The notes below the pieces were generated by a model, which saw only the letters and a program-made list of their open reading frames with translations, was not told the DNA's origin and searched no databases. Both the position numbers and the translations under genes were made by a program. A DNA stretch of 64,000 bases. Source: Ancylobacter novellus DSM 506. Its GTDB lineage: Bacteria; Pseudomonadota; Alphaproteobacteria; Rhizobiales; Xanthobacteraceae. The stretch is from positions 1,364,001 to 1,428,000 of the forward strand of contig NC_014217.1 of the NCBI RefSeq assembly GCF_000092925.1, given 5' to 3'. Shown here one piece after another: positions 1 to 9,388 of the stretch (position 1 is its first letter; every line of letters starts with the position of its first letter).

Positions 1-20
1 TGTGTTCCTAGGTACTCGAC

Positions 21-2354
21 CTAGTTGGCGGAGGAGACGTCCGTCGGCAGCCTAAGGATGAATCGGGCGCCGCCCTCGGCACCACCATTCTCCGCACTCA
101 TGCTTCCGCCGTGAGCTTCGATGATCGATCGGCAAATGGGCAAGCCGATGCCCATCCCGTCGCATTTCGTCGTGAAGAAGCTCTCGAAGAGGCGAGGGAG
201 ATGCTCAGGCCTGATGCCGGGGCCGCTGTCATCGAAATGGCAGAGCAGGGCAGCCATTCCGTCGGGTGTGGTGTTTATGGTGATCCTGCGCCTGTCGGCT
301 TCGCTGTCCGCCATTGCCTGGATCGAGTTCATTATCAAATTGACGACGACCTGCTGCAGCTGAACTCGATCGGCGCGTACAGCGAGGTTGTCCGCATTGT
401 TACGATGTATGATCGTAACCCCTCTCGACTGCGCCTCGTGGCGCAGAAAGAGAATGGTCTCCCGCAGAAGGGTGTCGAATGCCAGCACTTCGTGCGGCTG
501 TTCCCGCCGGACCGCCATCGCGCGAATGCGTCCCACGATGTCGGATGCGCGATGCGCATTCGCAATCACCTGCCGGGTCGACTTCCGCACTTCATCCAGA
601 TCCGGCGTGGCATTGTCCAGCCAACGTAGACCGGCCTCTCCATGGGTGGCGATCGCGGCGAGAGGTTGATTGATCTCATGCGCGATGGATGCGGTCAGCT
701 GACCGAGGGTCGACACCCGCGCGGAGTGAGCGTAATCGGCTTGAACCCGCCGCAGACCTTCCTCGGCGCGGATGCGCTGCGAGATGTCGATCAATCCGAG
801 GACGCCGGTGTCCCTGTCGGGCCCTGAGCTAGTGATCGAACTCGTGAAGAGGACATCGATCCTTCTGCCGTCGATAGTCTCGATCTTGGTCTCGTCCTGA
901 AAGCTTGTCTCCATGCGGAAGCAGGACACCAAGGACCTTCTGATCGTGTCGGAGCTTCCAAGGAGCCCGCCCAACGCCGACCGTCCAATAATGGCGCCTT
1001 CATCGGTGCCGCCGAGCAGTCGGATCAGGTTCCCGTTGGCCGCCGTAATGACAAGCGAGCCTTGGCAGAAAGTCAGGAGGTCCGGGTGAGCGTCGAAGTG
1101 GGCGTCAAGATCGGTCACTCCACTCGCTCGGAGTTCCGCGAAGAGTCCCGCCATCTCGCCCAGGTCGAGTTGTCCCAGCGCGACGGGCATATGATCGAAG
1201 AGATGCCGATAGCGACATTCGCTCGCCTCAAGCGCGGCATATGCCTTCGTTCTCGCGGTCACGTCCATGACCGCGCCGACGAGCTCGCACCGCTCCTGGG
1301 CATCACGCGTGCTGTGGGCCACGAGGTGGACGTGCTTCACGCTGCCGTCCTCCATCAGGAGCCGATGCTCCAGATCGATTTGGCCGACCTCGGCGACGGC
1401 ACGCGCAAGCTCACGTCGAACGAACGTGGCGTCATCCGGGTGCGTGCGTTGCAGGATCATCTCGACCGACAGTCGTGACCTCGGGGCGAAGCCGAAAATG
1501 CTATAGAATTCATCGGAACATACGACCTCTCCAGTCGCGAGGTTCCAGACCGCACTGCCGGTGCGACTGAGTTTCTGCGCTTCGGCCAAATAGGCATCGC
1601 TGCGGCGCAAGGCCTCCTCCGCCCGGCGGCGATCGTCGATGTCGACGTTGGTGCCATACCACCGGACAACCCTGCCGGATGGATCGCGCAGCGGCTCCGC
1701 CCGGGCCAGAAACCAGCGATACTGGCCGTCCGACCGCTTCAGGCGCGACTCACACTCAAAGGCGGTCCCGGTCGCCACGGCATCGCGCCAAGCGGCCACG
1801 TGCCTCTCCAAGTCTTCCGGATGAAGCATGTCGACCCAACCCATTCCTAGAGCGGTTGCCGCGTCGACACCGGTGTAGGCAAGCAATCGCTGATTATGGA
1901 AATCGTTGTTACCGTCGGGCGACGTGCTCCACACTATGGCGGGAATGGTATTGATGGCATTCCGAAGCTCCCGTTCGGCCCCGGCACCGCTGTCGTCAAT
2001 GAGACGACGTCTGGCGAATTGGTTGGCGAACCAGCTGGCGCTGCCGGTCAGGGCGATAAAGCCAAGGAGTGTTATCAGAAGTTCCCGTTCGTCGGACGGC
2101 TCTTGGAGTTGCGCGATCTCTTCGGATCCGACCGAAGTCAGGAAGAGATAGGCAAAGCTGGCAAATGTGATTGTAATAAAGCACCCGGCGATCAGCGCTG
2201 CCGTGAGGTGAACAAGCCACGAGCTCGATGCAGATATTGGGAGGTTATTGGCAGCGGCTTGCTTCGAAGAGCTCGTCGGCATCCATTCGGGTGCGCTAAG
2301 GAACTTGAAGCGTCCAGCCGCTGCGAGAAGACGTCGAGCCACCTTATCCTCCAT
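21..2354 (-). CDS. Membrane-bound hybrid-free PAS sensor histidine kinase
   Basis: Histidine kinase of a two-component system; it autophosphorylates and passes phosphate to a response regulator not present in the window. Two hydrophobic segments near the N-terminus (SSWLVHLTAALIAGCF and ELLITLLGFIALTG) are likely membrane helices. Three PAS-like modules follow, the first two of PAS_3 type (one with HPEDLERH). The H-box is AHEINQPLAAIATHGEAG, the N-box NLIMNSIQAM, the G1 box DSGPGI and the G2 box MGIGLPICRSIIEAHGG. The C-terminus is complete at the left edge and there is no receiver domain. An upstream in-frame ATG at 2435 would add 27 residues, but I chose 2354 because a GGAG lies just before it; the start is not certain. 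The signal sensed is unknown: PAS1 shows no obvious heme-ligand signature, so FixL identity is not supported. Confidence 0.9.
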   Translation of the reverse strand: MEDKVARRLLAAAGRFKFLSAPEWMPTSSSKQAAANNLPISASSSWLVHLTAALIAGCFITITFASFAYLFLTSVGSEEIAQLQEPSDERELLITLLGFIALTGSASWFANQFARRRLIDDSGAGAERELRNAINTIPAIVWSTSPDGNNDFHNQRLLAYTGVDAATALGMGWVDMLHPEDLERHVAAWRDAVATGTAFECESRLKRSDGQYRWFLARAEPLRDPSGRVVRWYGTNVDIDDRRRAEEALRRSDAYLAEAQKLSRTGSAVWNLATGEVVCSDEFYSIFGFAPRSRLSVEMILQRTHPDDATFVRRELARAVAEVGQIDLEHRLLMEDGSVKHVHLVAHSTRDAQERCELVGAVMDVTARTKAYAALEASECRYRHLFDHMPVALGQLDLGEMAGLFAELRASGVTDLDAHFDAHPDLLTFCQGSLVITAANGNLIRLLGGTDEGAIIGRSALGGLLGSSDTIRRSLVSCFRMETSFQDETKIETIDGRRIDVLFTSSITSSGPDRDTGVLGLIDISQRIRAEEGLRRVQADYAHSARVSTLGQLTASIAHEINQPLAAIATHGEAGLRWLDNATPDLDEVRKSTRQVIANAHRASDIVGRIRAMAVRREQPHEVLAFDTLLRETILFLRHEAQSRGVTIIHRNNADNLAVRADRVQLQQVVVNLIMNSIQAMADSEADRRRITINTTPDGMAALLCHFDDSGPGIRPEHLPRLFESFFTTKCDGMGIGLPICRSIIEAHGGSMSAENGGAEGGARFILRLPTDVSSAN

Positions 2355-2702
2355 GGCTCCGCTGCATTTTGAGTGGCTCCGGCCTGGGCGCTTGCCGTGA
2401 TCGGGCAAGCCTCGCCACCGACGAGTCAGTTCCATCGGAAATATGGTGGCGACGAGCGGAAGGTGGCCGTCGATGGCGGCGCCAGCAAGTTTAATTTCGT
2501 TAAGTTTCGAGCGGCTGGGTGCTAATTGGGCAAGGTGTAATTCATGCGGTTTGGCAGGTTGCCCCGCCCTGGCCCGGGACGGTATCGCTTAACCGGACGT
2601 CGAGCGGCCACTGGGCAGGAGAGCCGCGCCATGCAGCGCTGCCATGCTCTCAATGGCACGCTGCATGGTCGGCACGATTGGAGGTGCCTCAACCCCGAAG
2701 AC
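2355..2702. other. Intergenic region upstream of the kinase
   Basis: No convincing gene, RNA or repeat was seen. The stretch around 2490-2545 (AAGTTTAATTTCGTTAAG) is poorer in GC than its surroundings and may hold the kinase promoter. The open frames here are short and do not resemble known proteins. Confidence 0.4.
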
Positions 2703-3062
2703 CTACGTGCCGCTGCGTGACCGCGCCATTTTTGGTCGCTGGCTGAGCAGGAGCCCGCCGACGAGCATTGTGGCTCCCCATGCAAGAAAGCCGATATCCC
2801 AATAGACCCACTGCTCCCGCGGCACGGTCTCGTTGACGTGATGCAGGCCGAATAGCTGGTGATTGACGACACCCTCCACGAGATTGAAGGCGCCGAAGCC
2901 GATGAGCAGCGCTCCGATGAAGCGTCGCGTCGACCAATTTCCCCGGAGGCGCGAGCGCCTACTGCGGAACAGCAACACGACCCCGGCGACGACGAAGACG
3001 TTATAGCCGTCGTCTTGGTGATGGAGGGCGGAATGGCTGCTGCGGCTGGAACTGGTGGAGGA
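2703..3062 (-). pseudogene. DUF2243 membrane protein, 5' part broken
   Basis: The frame from about 3010 to 2703 encodes the second half of a DUF2243 integral membrane protein: a hydrophobic stretch (YNVFVVAGVVLLF), then FIGALLIGFGAFNLVEG, HQLFGLHHVNE and a final helix (DIGFLAWGATMLVGG). The family is usually about 150-170 residues with four helices. Here the open frame is only about 90-120 residues, and the frame closes at a TGA at 3063-3065. Another frame just upstream (ATG at 3073) reads MATMILHQF, resembling the first HQ-containing helix of the family, which suggests one or more frameshifts. The only usable start in the good frame is a GTG at 2978. I infer a decaying gene; sequence error is the alternative. 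Confidence 0.55.
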
Positions 3063-3353
3063 TCATCGTCGCCATCCCCGGGACCAGCCAGATCGGTCGC
3101 GCTCGAAAGAAGGGCCCACCGGGTTGCCCCGGCGGGCCTCGATCGTATCAAAACACCGCTTGAGCACATTGCGCCAACCTTCGGCTGGCATCGAGCCGAA
3201 CTATGGCTCGAAATGTCCATCCTTTGGGTGCCACGACACTCGGGCGGTGGAGATCATGTCACGGTGCTGCTCACCATGGCATCCGGAGCTCAGCCATCGC
3301 AATAGGCCTCGCCAGCAGCTTCCGCCTCGTCATCGATGTGAGGAAGCCTGCTA
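3063..3353. other. Region without intact gene
   Basis: It holds the presumed lost 5' part of the DUF2243 gene (to about 3130), then sequence with no recognisable coding, RNA or repeat signal. Open frames are present on both strands but their translations are low-complexity Arg/Ser/Pro mixtures typical of shadows. Confidence 0.35.
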
Positions 3354-3525
3354 TCAATCCAGCCTGGGAAGCGCGGCGTTCACCAGAGTGCGTTCCGGCA
3401 CCGGGGCGTGGGCCCGGGCATCACGCAGGCGCTCCTCCACCTCTGAGGAGCTGGAAATACATCTCCTTCGCCCACTCCTGGTCGACGTCCTCGATCTCGT
3501 GGTCGCTGACATGCATCCGGTCCAT
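3354..3525 (-). pseudogene. Small acidic ORF broken by a single-base frameshift
   Basis: An ATG at 3525 overlaps the stop of the flavoprotein by one base (TGATG) and begins [18 protein letters not shown]. The frame continues through AKEMYFQLL, then enters RGGGAPA and stops. Removing one base at about 3444 (the A of CTCAGAGG on the minus strand) restores a long frame, EVEERLRDARAHAPVPER and onward to a TGA at 3354, giving a protein of about 56 residues that ends ALPRLD. The amphipathic, charged character holds across the join, which is why I think the gene was once continuous. Family not recognised. It would be the third gene of the Rrf2-flavoprotein operon. Confidence 0.45.
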
Positions 3526-4418
3526 CAGCCGAACACCAGGGCACGGTGAACGGACGTTCCCGCCGTGACGCCATCGGCAACCGCCCAACTCACGCTGTGC
3601 GGCGCGCGAGCGATGTCGCCGGCGGCGTACAGGCCCGGCACCGTTGTCATCCTATCGGCGTCCGTCCGGATCATCGGCCCCATCGGTCCGTCGTCGATCG
3701 CGGCGCCGAGCTGTGCGGCGATCGGACTGGCCAGGGAGGTTTGCGGCGCGACATAGAGCGCCGCCACCGGCTTCTCACGCCCATCCCCCAGTTCCACGGC
3801 GGACAAGGCGCTCCCGTTTCCGACCAGGCGCGCGACCTCGCCGGACTCGATCATCACGCCATGGCGCGCGAGCAGTTCCGCATCGGCCCGATCAAGCGCT
3901 GCTCCGTTGAGAAACAGCGTCGTCGGGCCCCATTCGGCAACAAGGCAGGCCTGATGCACCGACATCGGAGTGCGTGCCAGCACGCCGAGCTGCCGATCGC
4001 TGAACTCGAAACCGTGGCAATAGGGGCAATGCAGCACCGTCTTGCCCCAGCGCTCCTGCAGGCCGGGTATCGGATCGAGAGTGTCGTGCAGCCCGAAGGC
4101 GAGGATCGCCTTGCGCGCTGAAATCTCCTCGCCGGTCGACAACGAGACGGCGAAGCCGTCGTCGAACGCGCGGGCGGCAGTCGCCTCACCGCCGATTATC
4201 GTGACGCCAGGATATGCGGAAAGCTGTTCGCGTGCCCTCGCGACGATCGCCAATGGATCACTGCCGTCGGAGCCCAGAAACCCATGCGAGGCCTCGGCGA
4301 AGCGGTTGCGCGGGCGCCCCGCGTCGATGACGCAGACACGGCGCCGCGCACGGGCAAGATAGGTAGCGGCGGCAAGCCCGGCGAAGGCGCCTCCAATGAT
4401 GACGGCGTCATGATCCAT
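3525..4418 (-). CDS. Thioredoxin-reductase-like FAD/NAD(P) oxidoreductase
   Basis: Cytoplasmic flavoprotein of about 297 residues. It opens with an FAD-binding Rossmann motif ([17 protein letters not shown], a slightly degenerate GxGxxG). It carries a redox CPYC at residues 131-134 ([11 protein letters not shown]), the thioredoxin reductase arrangement, and a C-terminal FAD motif [14 protein letters not shown]. The length is normal for low-molecular-weight TrxR-like enzymes. Start: ATG at 4418, because [10 protein letters not shown] is the canonical beginning and this ATG lies inside the stop region of the Rrf2 gene (11-bp overlap). The upstream ATG at 4466 would only add an arginine-rich tail. 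Coupling to an Rrf2 regulator suggests a role in a stress or redox response. The electron acceptor is unknown, and it is probably not the housekeeping TrxB. Confidence 0.88.
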   Translation of the reverse strand: MDHDAVIIGGAFAGLAAATYLARARRRVCVIDAGRPRNRFAEASHGFLGSDGSDPLAIVARAREQLSAYPGVTIIGGEATAARAFDDGFAVSLSTGEEISARKAILAFGLHDTLDPIPGLQERWGKTVLHCPYCHGFEFSDRQLGVLARTPMSVHQACLVAEWGPTTLFLNGAALDRADAELLARHGVMIESGEVARLVGNGSALSAVELGDGREKPVAALYVAPQTSLASPIAAQLGAAIDDGPMGPMIRTDADRMTTVPGLYAAGDIARAPHSVSWAVADGVTAGTSVHRALVFG

Positions 4419-4872
4419 GATTGGTCTCCGGGGTCGGCGCTCCACCGCGTTCGGCAAGTCGGGCATGAAAGTCGGCGCTCAACGCGGCGAGGGAGATTTG
4501 TCCGAACCGGCTCAGCAGCAGTGCCTCGGCCTCATCGAACGTCTCGCCGAGGGCGGCGTTGACCGCCTGCTCGATCAGGCAGCCCGGCGCGTCGGTGCGG
4601 TTTCCCATGGCCAGAAGTTCGGGCCTGCCGAGCGCTTCGTATATGTCGCGGAGCGTGATCGCGCCGAGATCGCAGGCGATGGTCCAGCCGCCGCCATGGC
4701 CCTTTTCGGATTGTACGTAGCCACGGTCGCGCAGGCCCGCCATGACCCGGCGGATCACCACCGGGTTGGTGTCCATCGCACGGGCCAGCATGTCCGACGT
4801 GGTCGGACCGTCCCGTTCGGCCATGTGCAGGAGGACGTGCAGCACGCCCGACAATCGGCTGTCTCTTCTCAT
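4408..4872 (-). CDS. Rrf2 family transcriptional regulator
   Basis: A 154-residue winged-helix regulator: [19 protein letters not shown], recognition-helix region [19 protein letters not shown], wing with GHGGGW, and dimerisation helix [10 protein letters not shown]. Unlike IscR or NsrR, it lacks the three-cysteine Fe-S ligand set. Only C67 and C98 are seen, so it is more like the cluster-free members (YwnA/CymR-like or single-Cys electrophile sensors). It overlaps the flavoprotein gene by 11 bp, so the two are translationally coupled and it probably controls that gene. A 7-3-7 palindrome abuts the start codon (see 4873-4889). Confidence 0.88.
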   Translation of the reverse strand: MRRDSRLSGVLHVLLHMAERDGPTTSDMLARAMDTNPVVIRRVMAGLRDRGYVQSEKGHGGGWTIACDLGAITLRDIYEALGRPELLAMGNRTDAPGCLIEQAVNAALGETFDEAEALLLSRFGQISLAALSADFHARLAERGGAPTPETNHGS

Positions 4873-4889
4873 GCAACATCATATGTTGC
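4873..4889. promoter_or_regulatory. Perfect inverted repeat, probable Rrf2 operator
   Basis: GCAACAT-CAT-ATGTTGC: 7-bp perfect arms with a 3-bp spacer, directly against the Rrf2 start codon. Its size and symmetry suit an Rrf2 dimer, suggesting autoregulation. It occupies the place of a ribosome binding site, so either the mRNA is leaderless or binding also masks initiation. Confidence 0.6.
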
Positions 4890-4941
4890 GTGATGCTCGG
4901 CTAATCAAGCCCTGGGCAAGGCGCTTTCGCCCAAAAAATCG

Positions 4942-4967
4942 AAAGCCCGGCCGAAGCCGGGCTTTTT
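4942..4967 (-). terminator. Intrinsic terminator downstream of nrdJ
   Basis: Arms AAGCCCGGC and GCCGGGCTT around a CGAA loop. T runs follow on both strands (GCTTTTTC on plus; a T6 run about 8 bases past the stem on minus), so it may act in both directions. It lies between the nrdJ stop and the Rrf2 promoter. Confidence 0.75.
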
Positions 4968-5098
4968 CAGGCTCTGTGCCTATTCCGGAGAGCTCGCCGC
5001 TTGGGGGTGCGGCGAACTTCCGGGGGCATCGAGGCGCACTTTGGGTGAATCCGGCCATCCTTTGGGTGCGTCTACACAAGGCAATTGTTTGTGATGCC

Positions 5099-8000
5099 TC
5101 AGCTGCACCCCGTCGTCGACCCGCAGGTCTCGCACTTCAGGCAGGTGCCGTTCCGCACCATGGTGAAGTTCTGGCACTCGGGGCAGGCTTCGCCCTCGTA
5201 GCCCTTGGCGCGGGCGATGGCGCGGGCTTCGGCCTTGGTCGGCGCGCCGGCCGAAGCGGAGGCCGCCGGGGCGGGGGCGGACCAGGGGAGGGCGTCGGTG
5301 TCGCCCACCGTCTCCTCCTCGTCCTCCGCCTCCGGCGCCGCCTTCAGCGCGGTGGCGCCCTGGATGCCGCCGCGCAGCGCGGTGACGTTCGACGCCGGCG
5401 CGCCTGCGCTGGTCGCCGGCACCACCATCAGCCCGACCGACTTGCCGCGCGTCAGCCCCTTCGAGACCATGCGCGAGGCGGCGGCCGCCGCGGCGCCCTG
5501 GCTCGCCTTGCCCTCGTCCACGCCCTTGCCGAGCGCGTCGAAGTTGGATTCGCCGGCATCCACATGGCCGAGATCGTTGCGGCCGAGATAGGACACGGCG
5601 AGCTCGCGGAAGATGTAGTCGAGGATCGAGGTGGCGTACTTGATCACCTCATTGCCCTGCACCGGGCCGGCGGGCTCGAAGCGGGTGAAGGTGAAGGCGT
5701 CGACATACTCCTCCAGCGGCACGCCGTACTGGAGACCCAGCGACACCGAGATGGCGAAGTTGTTGATGAAGGAGCGCAGCGCCGCGCCTTCCTTGTGCAT
5801 GTCGATGAAGATCTCGCCGAGGCGGCCGTCATCGTACTCGCCGGTGCGCAGGTAGACCTTGTGGCCGCCGACCACCGCCTTCTGGGTGTAGCCCTTGCGG
5901 CGGTCCGGCATCTTCTCGCGCTCGCGCACGGCGACGATGCGCTCCACCACCTTCTCGACGATCTTCTCGGTGATCTGCGCGGCGCGGGCGGCGGCGGGCT
6001 TGTCGAGGAACGCCTCGACCGCATCCTCCTCCTCGTCCTCGTCGGCGATGAGCTGCGAGTTGAGCGGCTGCGAGAGCTTGGAGCCGTCGCGGTAGAGCGC
6101 GTTGGCCTTCAGCGCCAGGCGCCAGGAGAGCAGGTAGGCCTCCTTGCAGTCCTCGACGGTCGCCTCGTTCGGCATGTTGATGGTCTTGGAGATCGCGCCC
6201 GAGAGGAAGGGCTGCGCCGCCGCCATCATGAAGATGTGGCTCTTGACCGAGAGGTAGCGCTTGCCGATGCGCCCGCAGGGATTGGCGCAGTCGAACACCG
6301 GATAGTGCTCGACCTTGAGGAAGGGCGCGCCTTCCAGGGTCATGGCGCCGCAGACATGGATGTTGGCGGCCTCGAGGTCCTTCCTGGAGAAGCCGAGGAA
6401 GGACAGCAGGTCGAAGGCCGGGTCGGCGAGCTTGTCGGCGGGAACGCCGAGCTTGCCCATCGCCTCGTCGCCGAGCGTCCAGCGGTTGAAGATGAACTTG
6501 ACGTCGAAGGCGGACTTCGCGCCGGCATCGATCTTCGCCAGCATGGCGTCGTCGAAGCCCTTGGCGCGCAGCGTCGAGTGGTTGATCGCCGGCGCCTGGG
6601 TGATCGAGCCGTGGCCGACCGCATAGACCTCGATCTCGGCGATCTGGCTCTCGGAATAGCCCAGCGTGCGCAGCGCTTCCGGCACGGCGCGGTTGATGAT
6701 CTTGAAGTAGCCGCCGCCGGCCAGCTTCTTGAACTTCACCAGCGCGAAGTCGGGCTCGATGCCGGTGGTGTCGCAATCCATGACGAGGCCGATCGTGCCG
6801 GTGGGCGCGAGCAGCGTGGTCTGGGCGTTGCGGTAGCCGTGCTCCTCGCCGAGGGCGAGGGCGCGGTCCCAGGCGGCCTTGGCGTGGTCGACGAGGATCG
6901 CCTCCGGCACCTTGGCATGGTCGAGCGGCACCGGGTTGGTTGCCAGTCCCTCATAGCCGCCGTGCTCGCCATAGGCGGCACGCCGATGGTTGCGGATGAC
7001 GCGCAGCATGTGCGTCGCGTTCGGCTTGTATTCAGGGAAGGGGCCGAGCTCCTTAGCCATCTCCGCCGAGGTCGCATAGGACACGCCGGTCATGATGGCG
7101 GTCAGCGCACCGCAATAGGCGCGGCCTTCCTCGGAGTCGTAGGGGATGCCTGAGGTCATCAGCAGGCCGCCGATATTGGCGTAGCCGAGGCCGAGCGTGC
7201 GGTAGTCATAGGAGAGCTTGGCGATCTCCTTGGACGGGAACTGCGCCATCAGGATCGAGATTTCGAGCACGACGGTCCACAGCCGGCAGGCATGCTCGTA
7301 GCTCTCGACGTCGAACGTGCCATCCGCGTTGCGGAACTGCAGCAGGTTCAGCGAGGCGAGGTTGCACGCCGTGTCGTCGAGGAACATGTACTCCGAGCAC
7401 GGATTGGAGGCGCGGATCGGCCCGCCCGCCGGGCTCGTGTGCCAGTCATTGATGGTGGTGTGGAACTGGATGCCGGGATCGGCGCTCGCCCAGGCGGCAT
7501 AGCCGATCTTCTCCCACAGCTCGGCCGCCTTCAGCGTCTTCGTCACCTTGCCGGTGGTGCGCGAGGTCAGGTTCCACTCGCCATCGGCCTCGACCGCGGT
7601 GAGGAATGCGTCGTCGACGCGCACCGAATTGTTGGAGTTCTGGCCGGCGACGGTCAGATACGCCTCCGAATCCCAGTCGGTGTCGTAGATCGGGAAGTCG
7701 ATGTCGGTGTAGCCCTGGCGCGCGAACTGGATGACGCGGCGGATGTAGTTCTCCGGCACCTGCGCCCTCTTGGCGGCACGAATCTCGCGCTTCAGCGCCG
7801 GGTTCTTCTCCGGCTCGAAGCAGTCGTCATCCTCGCCCTCGCAGTTCACGCAGGCCTTCATCACGGCCTTCATGTGCTTAGCGACGGTCTTGGAGCCGGT
7901 GACGAGGGCGGCGACCTTCTGCTCCTCCTTCACCTTCCAGTCGACATAGGTCTCGATGTCCGGATGGTCGGCGTCGACCACCACCATCTTGGCGGCGCGG

Positions 8001-8824
8001 CGGGTGGTGCCGCCCGACTTGATGGCGCCCGCGGCGCGGTCGCCGATCTTCAGGAAGCTCATCAGGCCGGAGGAACGGCCGCCGCCGGACAGGCGCTCGC
8101 CCTCGCCGCGCAGCGCCGAGAAGTTGGAGCCGGTGCCCGAGCCGTATTTGAACAGGCGCGCCTCGCGCACCCACAAATCCATGATGCCGCCCTCGTTCAC
8201 CAGGTCGTCGGAGACGGACTGGATGAAGCAGGCATGCGGCTGGGGATGCTCATAGGAGGTCTTGGAGCGGGTCAGCTTGCCGGTGGCGTAATCGACGTAG
8301 AAATGGCCCTGGCTGGGACCGTCGATGCCATAGGCCCAGTGCAGGCCGGTGTTGAACCACTGCGGCGAGTTGGGCGCGGCCATCTGCATGGCCAGCATGA
8401 AGCGGTGCTCGTCGAAGAAGGCCTGCGCGTCCTCCTCCGAATCGAAGTAGCCGCCCTTCCAGCCCCAATAGGTCCAGGTGCCGGCGAGGCGGTCGAAGAC
8501 CTGGCGGGAATCGGTCTCGCCGATAAAGCGCTCCTTCTCAGGCAGCGCGCCGAGCGCCTTCTCGTCGGCCGCGCCGCGCCACAGGAAGGAGGGGACGGTC
8601 TCTTCCTCGACCTTCTTCAGCCGGGCGGGGACGCCGGCCTTGCGGAAGTACTTCTGCGCGATGATGTCGGTCGCCACCTGCGAGAAGTGCTCGGGCACAT
8701 CGATGCCTTCCAGGCGGAACACCACCGATCCGTCGGGATTGCGGATTTCGCTCGTGTCCTTGCGGAACGGGATGTCCGCATAGGGTGAACGGCCGGCCTT
8801 GGTATAGCGGCGCTCGATGCGCAT
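5099..8824 (-). CDS. nrdJ: Vitamin B12-dependent (class II) ribonucleotide reductase
   Basis: Reduces ribonucleotides to deoxyribonucleotides using adenosylcobalamin, independently of oxygen. It is 1241 residues, the usual length for the long alphaproteobacterial form. The region [15 protein letters not shown] is followed by [20 protein letters not shown]. The catalytic barrel holds [20 protein letters not shown], with the conserved Asn, Cys and Glu. [14 protein letters not shown] lies further on. The C-terminus is a zinc-ribbon-like cysteine module ([19 protein letters not shown], then CGSTTGCS). The ATG at 8824 has GGGGACGAAG upstream. The gene is monocistronic between a terminator and a 564-bp spacer. 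I looked for an AdoCbl riboswitch upstream and did not find the B12 box. Confidence 0.98.
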   Translation of the reverse strand: MRIERRYTKAGRSPYADIPFRKDTSEIRNPDGSVVFRLEGIDVPEHFSQVATDIIAQKYFRKAGVPARLKKVEEETVPSFLWRGAADEKALGALPEKERFIGETDSRQVFDRLAGTWTYWGWKGGYFDSEEDAQAFFDEHRFMLAMQMAAPNSPQWFNTGLHWAYGIDGPSQGHFYVDYATGKLTRSKTSYEHPQPHACFIQSVSDDLVNEGGIMDLWVREARLFKYGSGTGSNFSALRGEGERLSGGGRSSGLMSFLKIGDRAAGAIKSGGTTRRAAKMVVVDADHPDIETYVDWKVKEEQKVAALVTGSKTVAKHMKAVMKACVNCEGEDDDCFEPEKNPALKREIRAAKRAQVPENYIRRVIQFARQGYTDIDFPIYDTDWDSEAYLTVAGQNSNNSVRVDDAFLTAVEADGEWNLTSRTTGKVTKTLKAAELWEKIGYAAWASADPGIQFHTTINDWHTSPAGGPIRASNPCSEYMFLDDTACNLASLNLLQFRNADGTFDVESYEHACRLWTVVLEISILMAQFPSKEIAKLSYDYRTLGLGYANIGGLLMTSGIPYDSEEGRAYCGALTAIMTGVSYATSAEMAKELGPFPEYKPNATHMLRVIRNHRRAAYGEHGGYEGLATNPVPLDHAKVPEAILVDHAKAAWDRALALGEEHGYRNAQTTLLAPTGTIGLVMDCDTTGIEPDFALVKFKKLAGGGYFKIINRAVPEALRTLGYSESQIAEIEVYAVGHGSITQAPAINHSTLRAKGFDDAMLAKIDAGAKSAFDVKFIFNRWTLGDEAMGKLGVPADKLADPAFDLLSFLGFSRKDLEAANIHVCGAMTLEGAPFLKVEHYPVFDCANPCGRIGKRYLSVKSHIFMMAAAQPFLSGAISKTINMPNEATVEDCKEAYLLSWRLALKANALYRDGSKLSQPLNSQLIADEDEEEDAVEAFLDKPAAARAAQITEKIVEKVVERIVAVREREKMPDRRKGYTQKAVVGGHKVYLRTGEYDDGRLGEIFIDMHKEGAALRSFINNFAISVSLGLQYGVPLEEYVDAFTFTRFEPAGPVQGNEVIKYATSILDYIFRELAVSYLGRNDLGHVDAGESNFDALGKGVDEGKASQGAAAAAASRMVSKGLTRGKSVGLMVVPATSAGAPASNVTALRGGIQGATALKAAPEAEDEEETVGDTDALPWSAPAPAASASAGAPTKAEARAIARAKGYEGEACPECQNFTMVRNGTCLKCETCGSTTGCS

Positions 8825-9078
8825 GATCTTCGTCCCCGGTTCGCGGCGGGTCTGTCCCCGACCCGCACGTCGACATCAACTGGCCCGGCTCTCCGTCCGT
8901 AGCCTCCCCGTCCCATGTCGGAAACAACCGCCCAAGGCGCCTATCGTTTCCGCCAGCCCTTCGGCCCGGACATGCCTTTCCGGCTCCGGCAATCGCTGCC
9001 GGATCGGGGAAGGTGCTGGGCTCGGAGGTGTCCCCGGACCGACGCGAAACGCCGAAGGCGGGGACGAAACTCAAACTG

Positions 9079-9120
9079 TACGACTCTTCTTATGACGTCA
9101 AGAGATAGTGGGGAGTCGTA
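9079..9120. promoter_or_regulatory. Nested inverted repeats upstream of nrdJ
   Basis: Outer arms TACGACTC (9079-9086) and GAGTCGTA (9113-9120) are perfect. Between them lies the 8-bp palindrome TGACGTCA (9093-9100). This is a candidate operator region for nrdJ. The regulator is unknown, and an NrdR assignment is not supported by the exact consensus. Confidence 0.4.
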
Positions 9121-9127
9121 AACAAAG

Positions 9128-9148
9128 CCCTACATCTCGTATGTGGGG
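9128..9148. promoter_or_regulatory. Imperfect palindrome, possible NrdR-type box
   Basis: CCCTACAT and ATGTGGGG flank CTCGT (one mismatch in the arms). NrdR boxes are about 16 bp and often come as tandem pairs before ribonucleotide reductase genes. This site is longer, and its spacing of roughly 35 bp to the next candidate (around 9105) does not match the usual 31-32 bp. Confidence 0.3.
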
Positions 9149-9388
9149 TGCCGACGCCGGCCTAGCAACCCGCGAACCCTTATCGAGCGCGGATTCGCGG
9201 GCGGAGTCCAGCACGAAGGCGTTATCCCACCCCGGTGGACAACGGGGATCACGGGCATGCCGCCTGTCGGGAACGCACGGCGAACCGCCTCACGGCATGG
9301 GAGCTATACCGTCGGGCATCTGGACAGCCGCGCCCGCCGGGCCCAAATGGCGATCTCCCAAGGCTTCCCCCCAGCCGGCATAGCGAAC

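Larger units (their letters stand above)
8825..9388. other. Divergent spacer between nrdJ and the MFS gene
   Basis: 564 bp with no gene recognised. It contains two inverted-repeat sites near 9079-9148 (listed separately) that are placed to control nrdJ, about 255-320 bp upstream of its start. No AdoCbl riboswitch signature (B12 box) was seen. The open frame that runs through the plus strand from 9143 is an upstream extension of the MFS gene with no protein-like character. Confidence 0.5.

Noticed and set aside
2522..3220. 232-residue minus-strand frame over the DUF2243 remnant
   Set aside because: Ser/Arg/Cys-rich shadow in another frame; the DUF2243 signature is in a different frame.
4742..7153. 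803-residue open frame on the plus strand through nrdJ
   Set aside because: It is antisense to the well-conserved nrdJ and is low-complexity Arg/Ala/Gly/His, typical of GC-rich shadow frames.
8825..9150. AdoCbl riboswitch upstream of nrdJ
   Set aside because: The B12 box and the conserved core words could not be found; a covariance search would settle it.
9143..9388. N-terminal extension of the MFS gene
   Set aside because: 82 additional residues have no transporter character and start in the nrdJ promoter region; the ATG at 9389 leads directly into the first helix.
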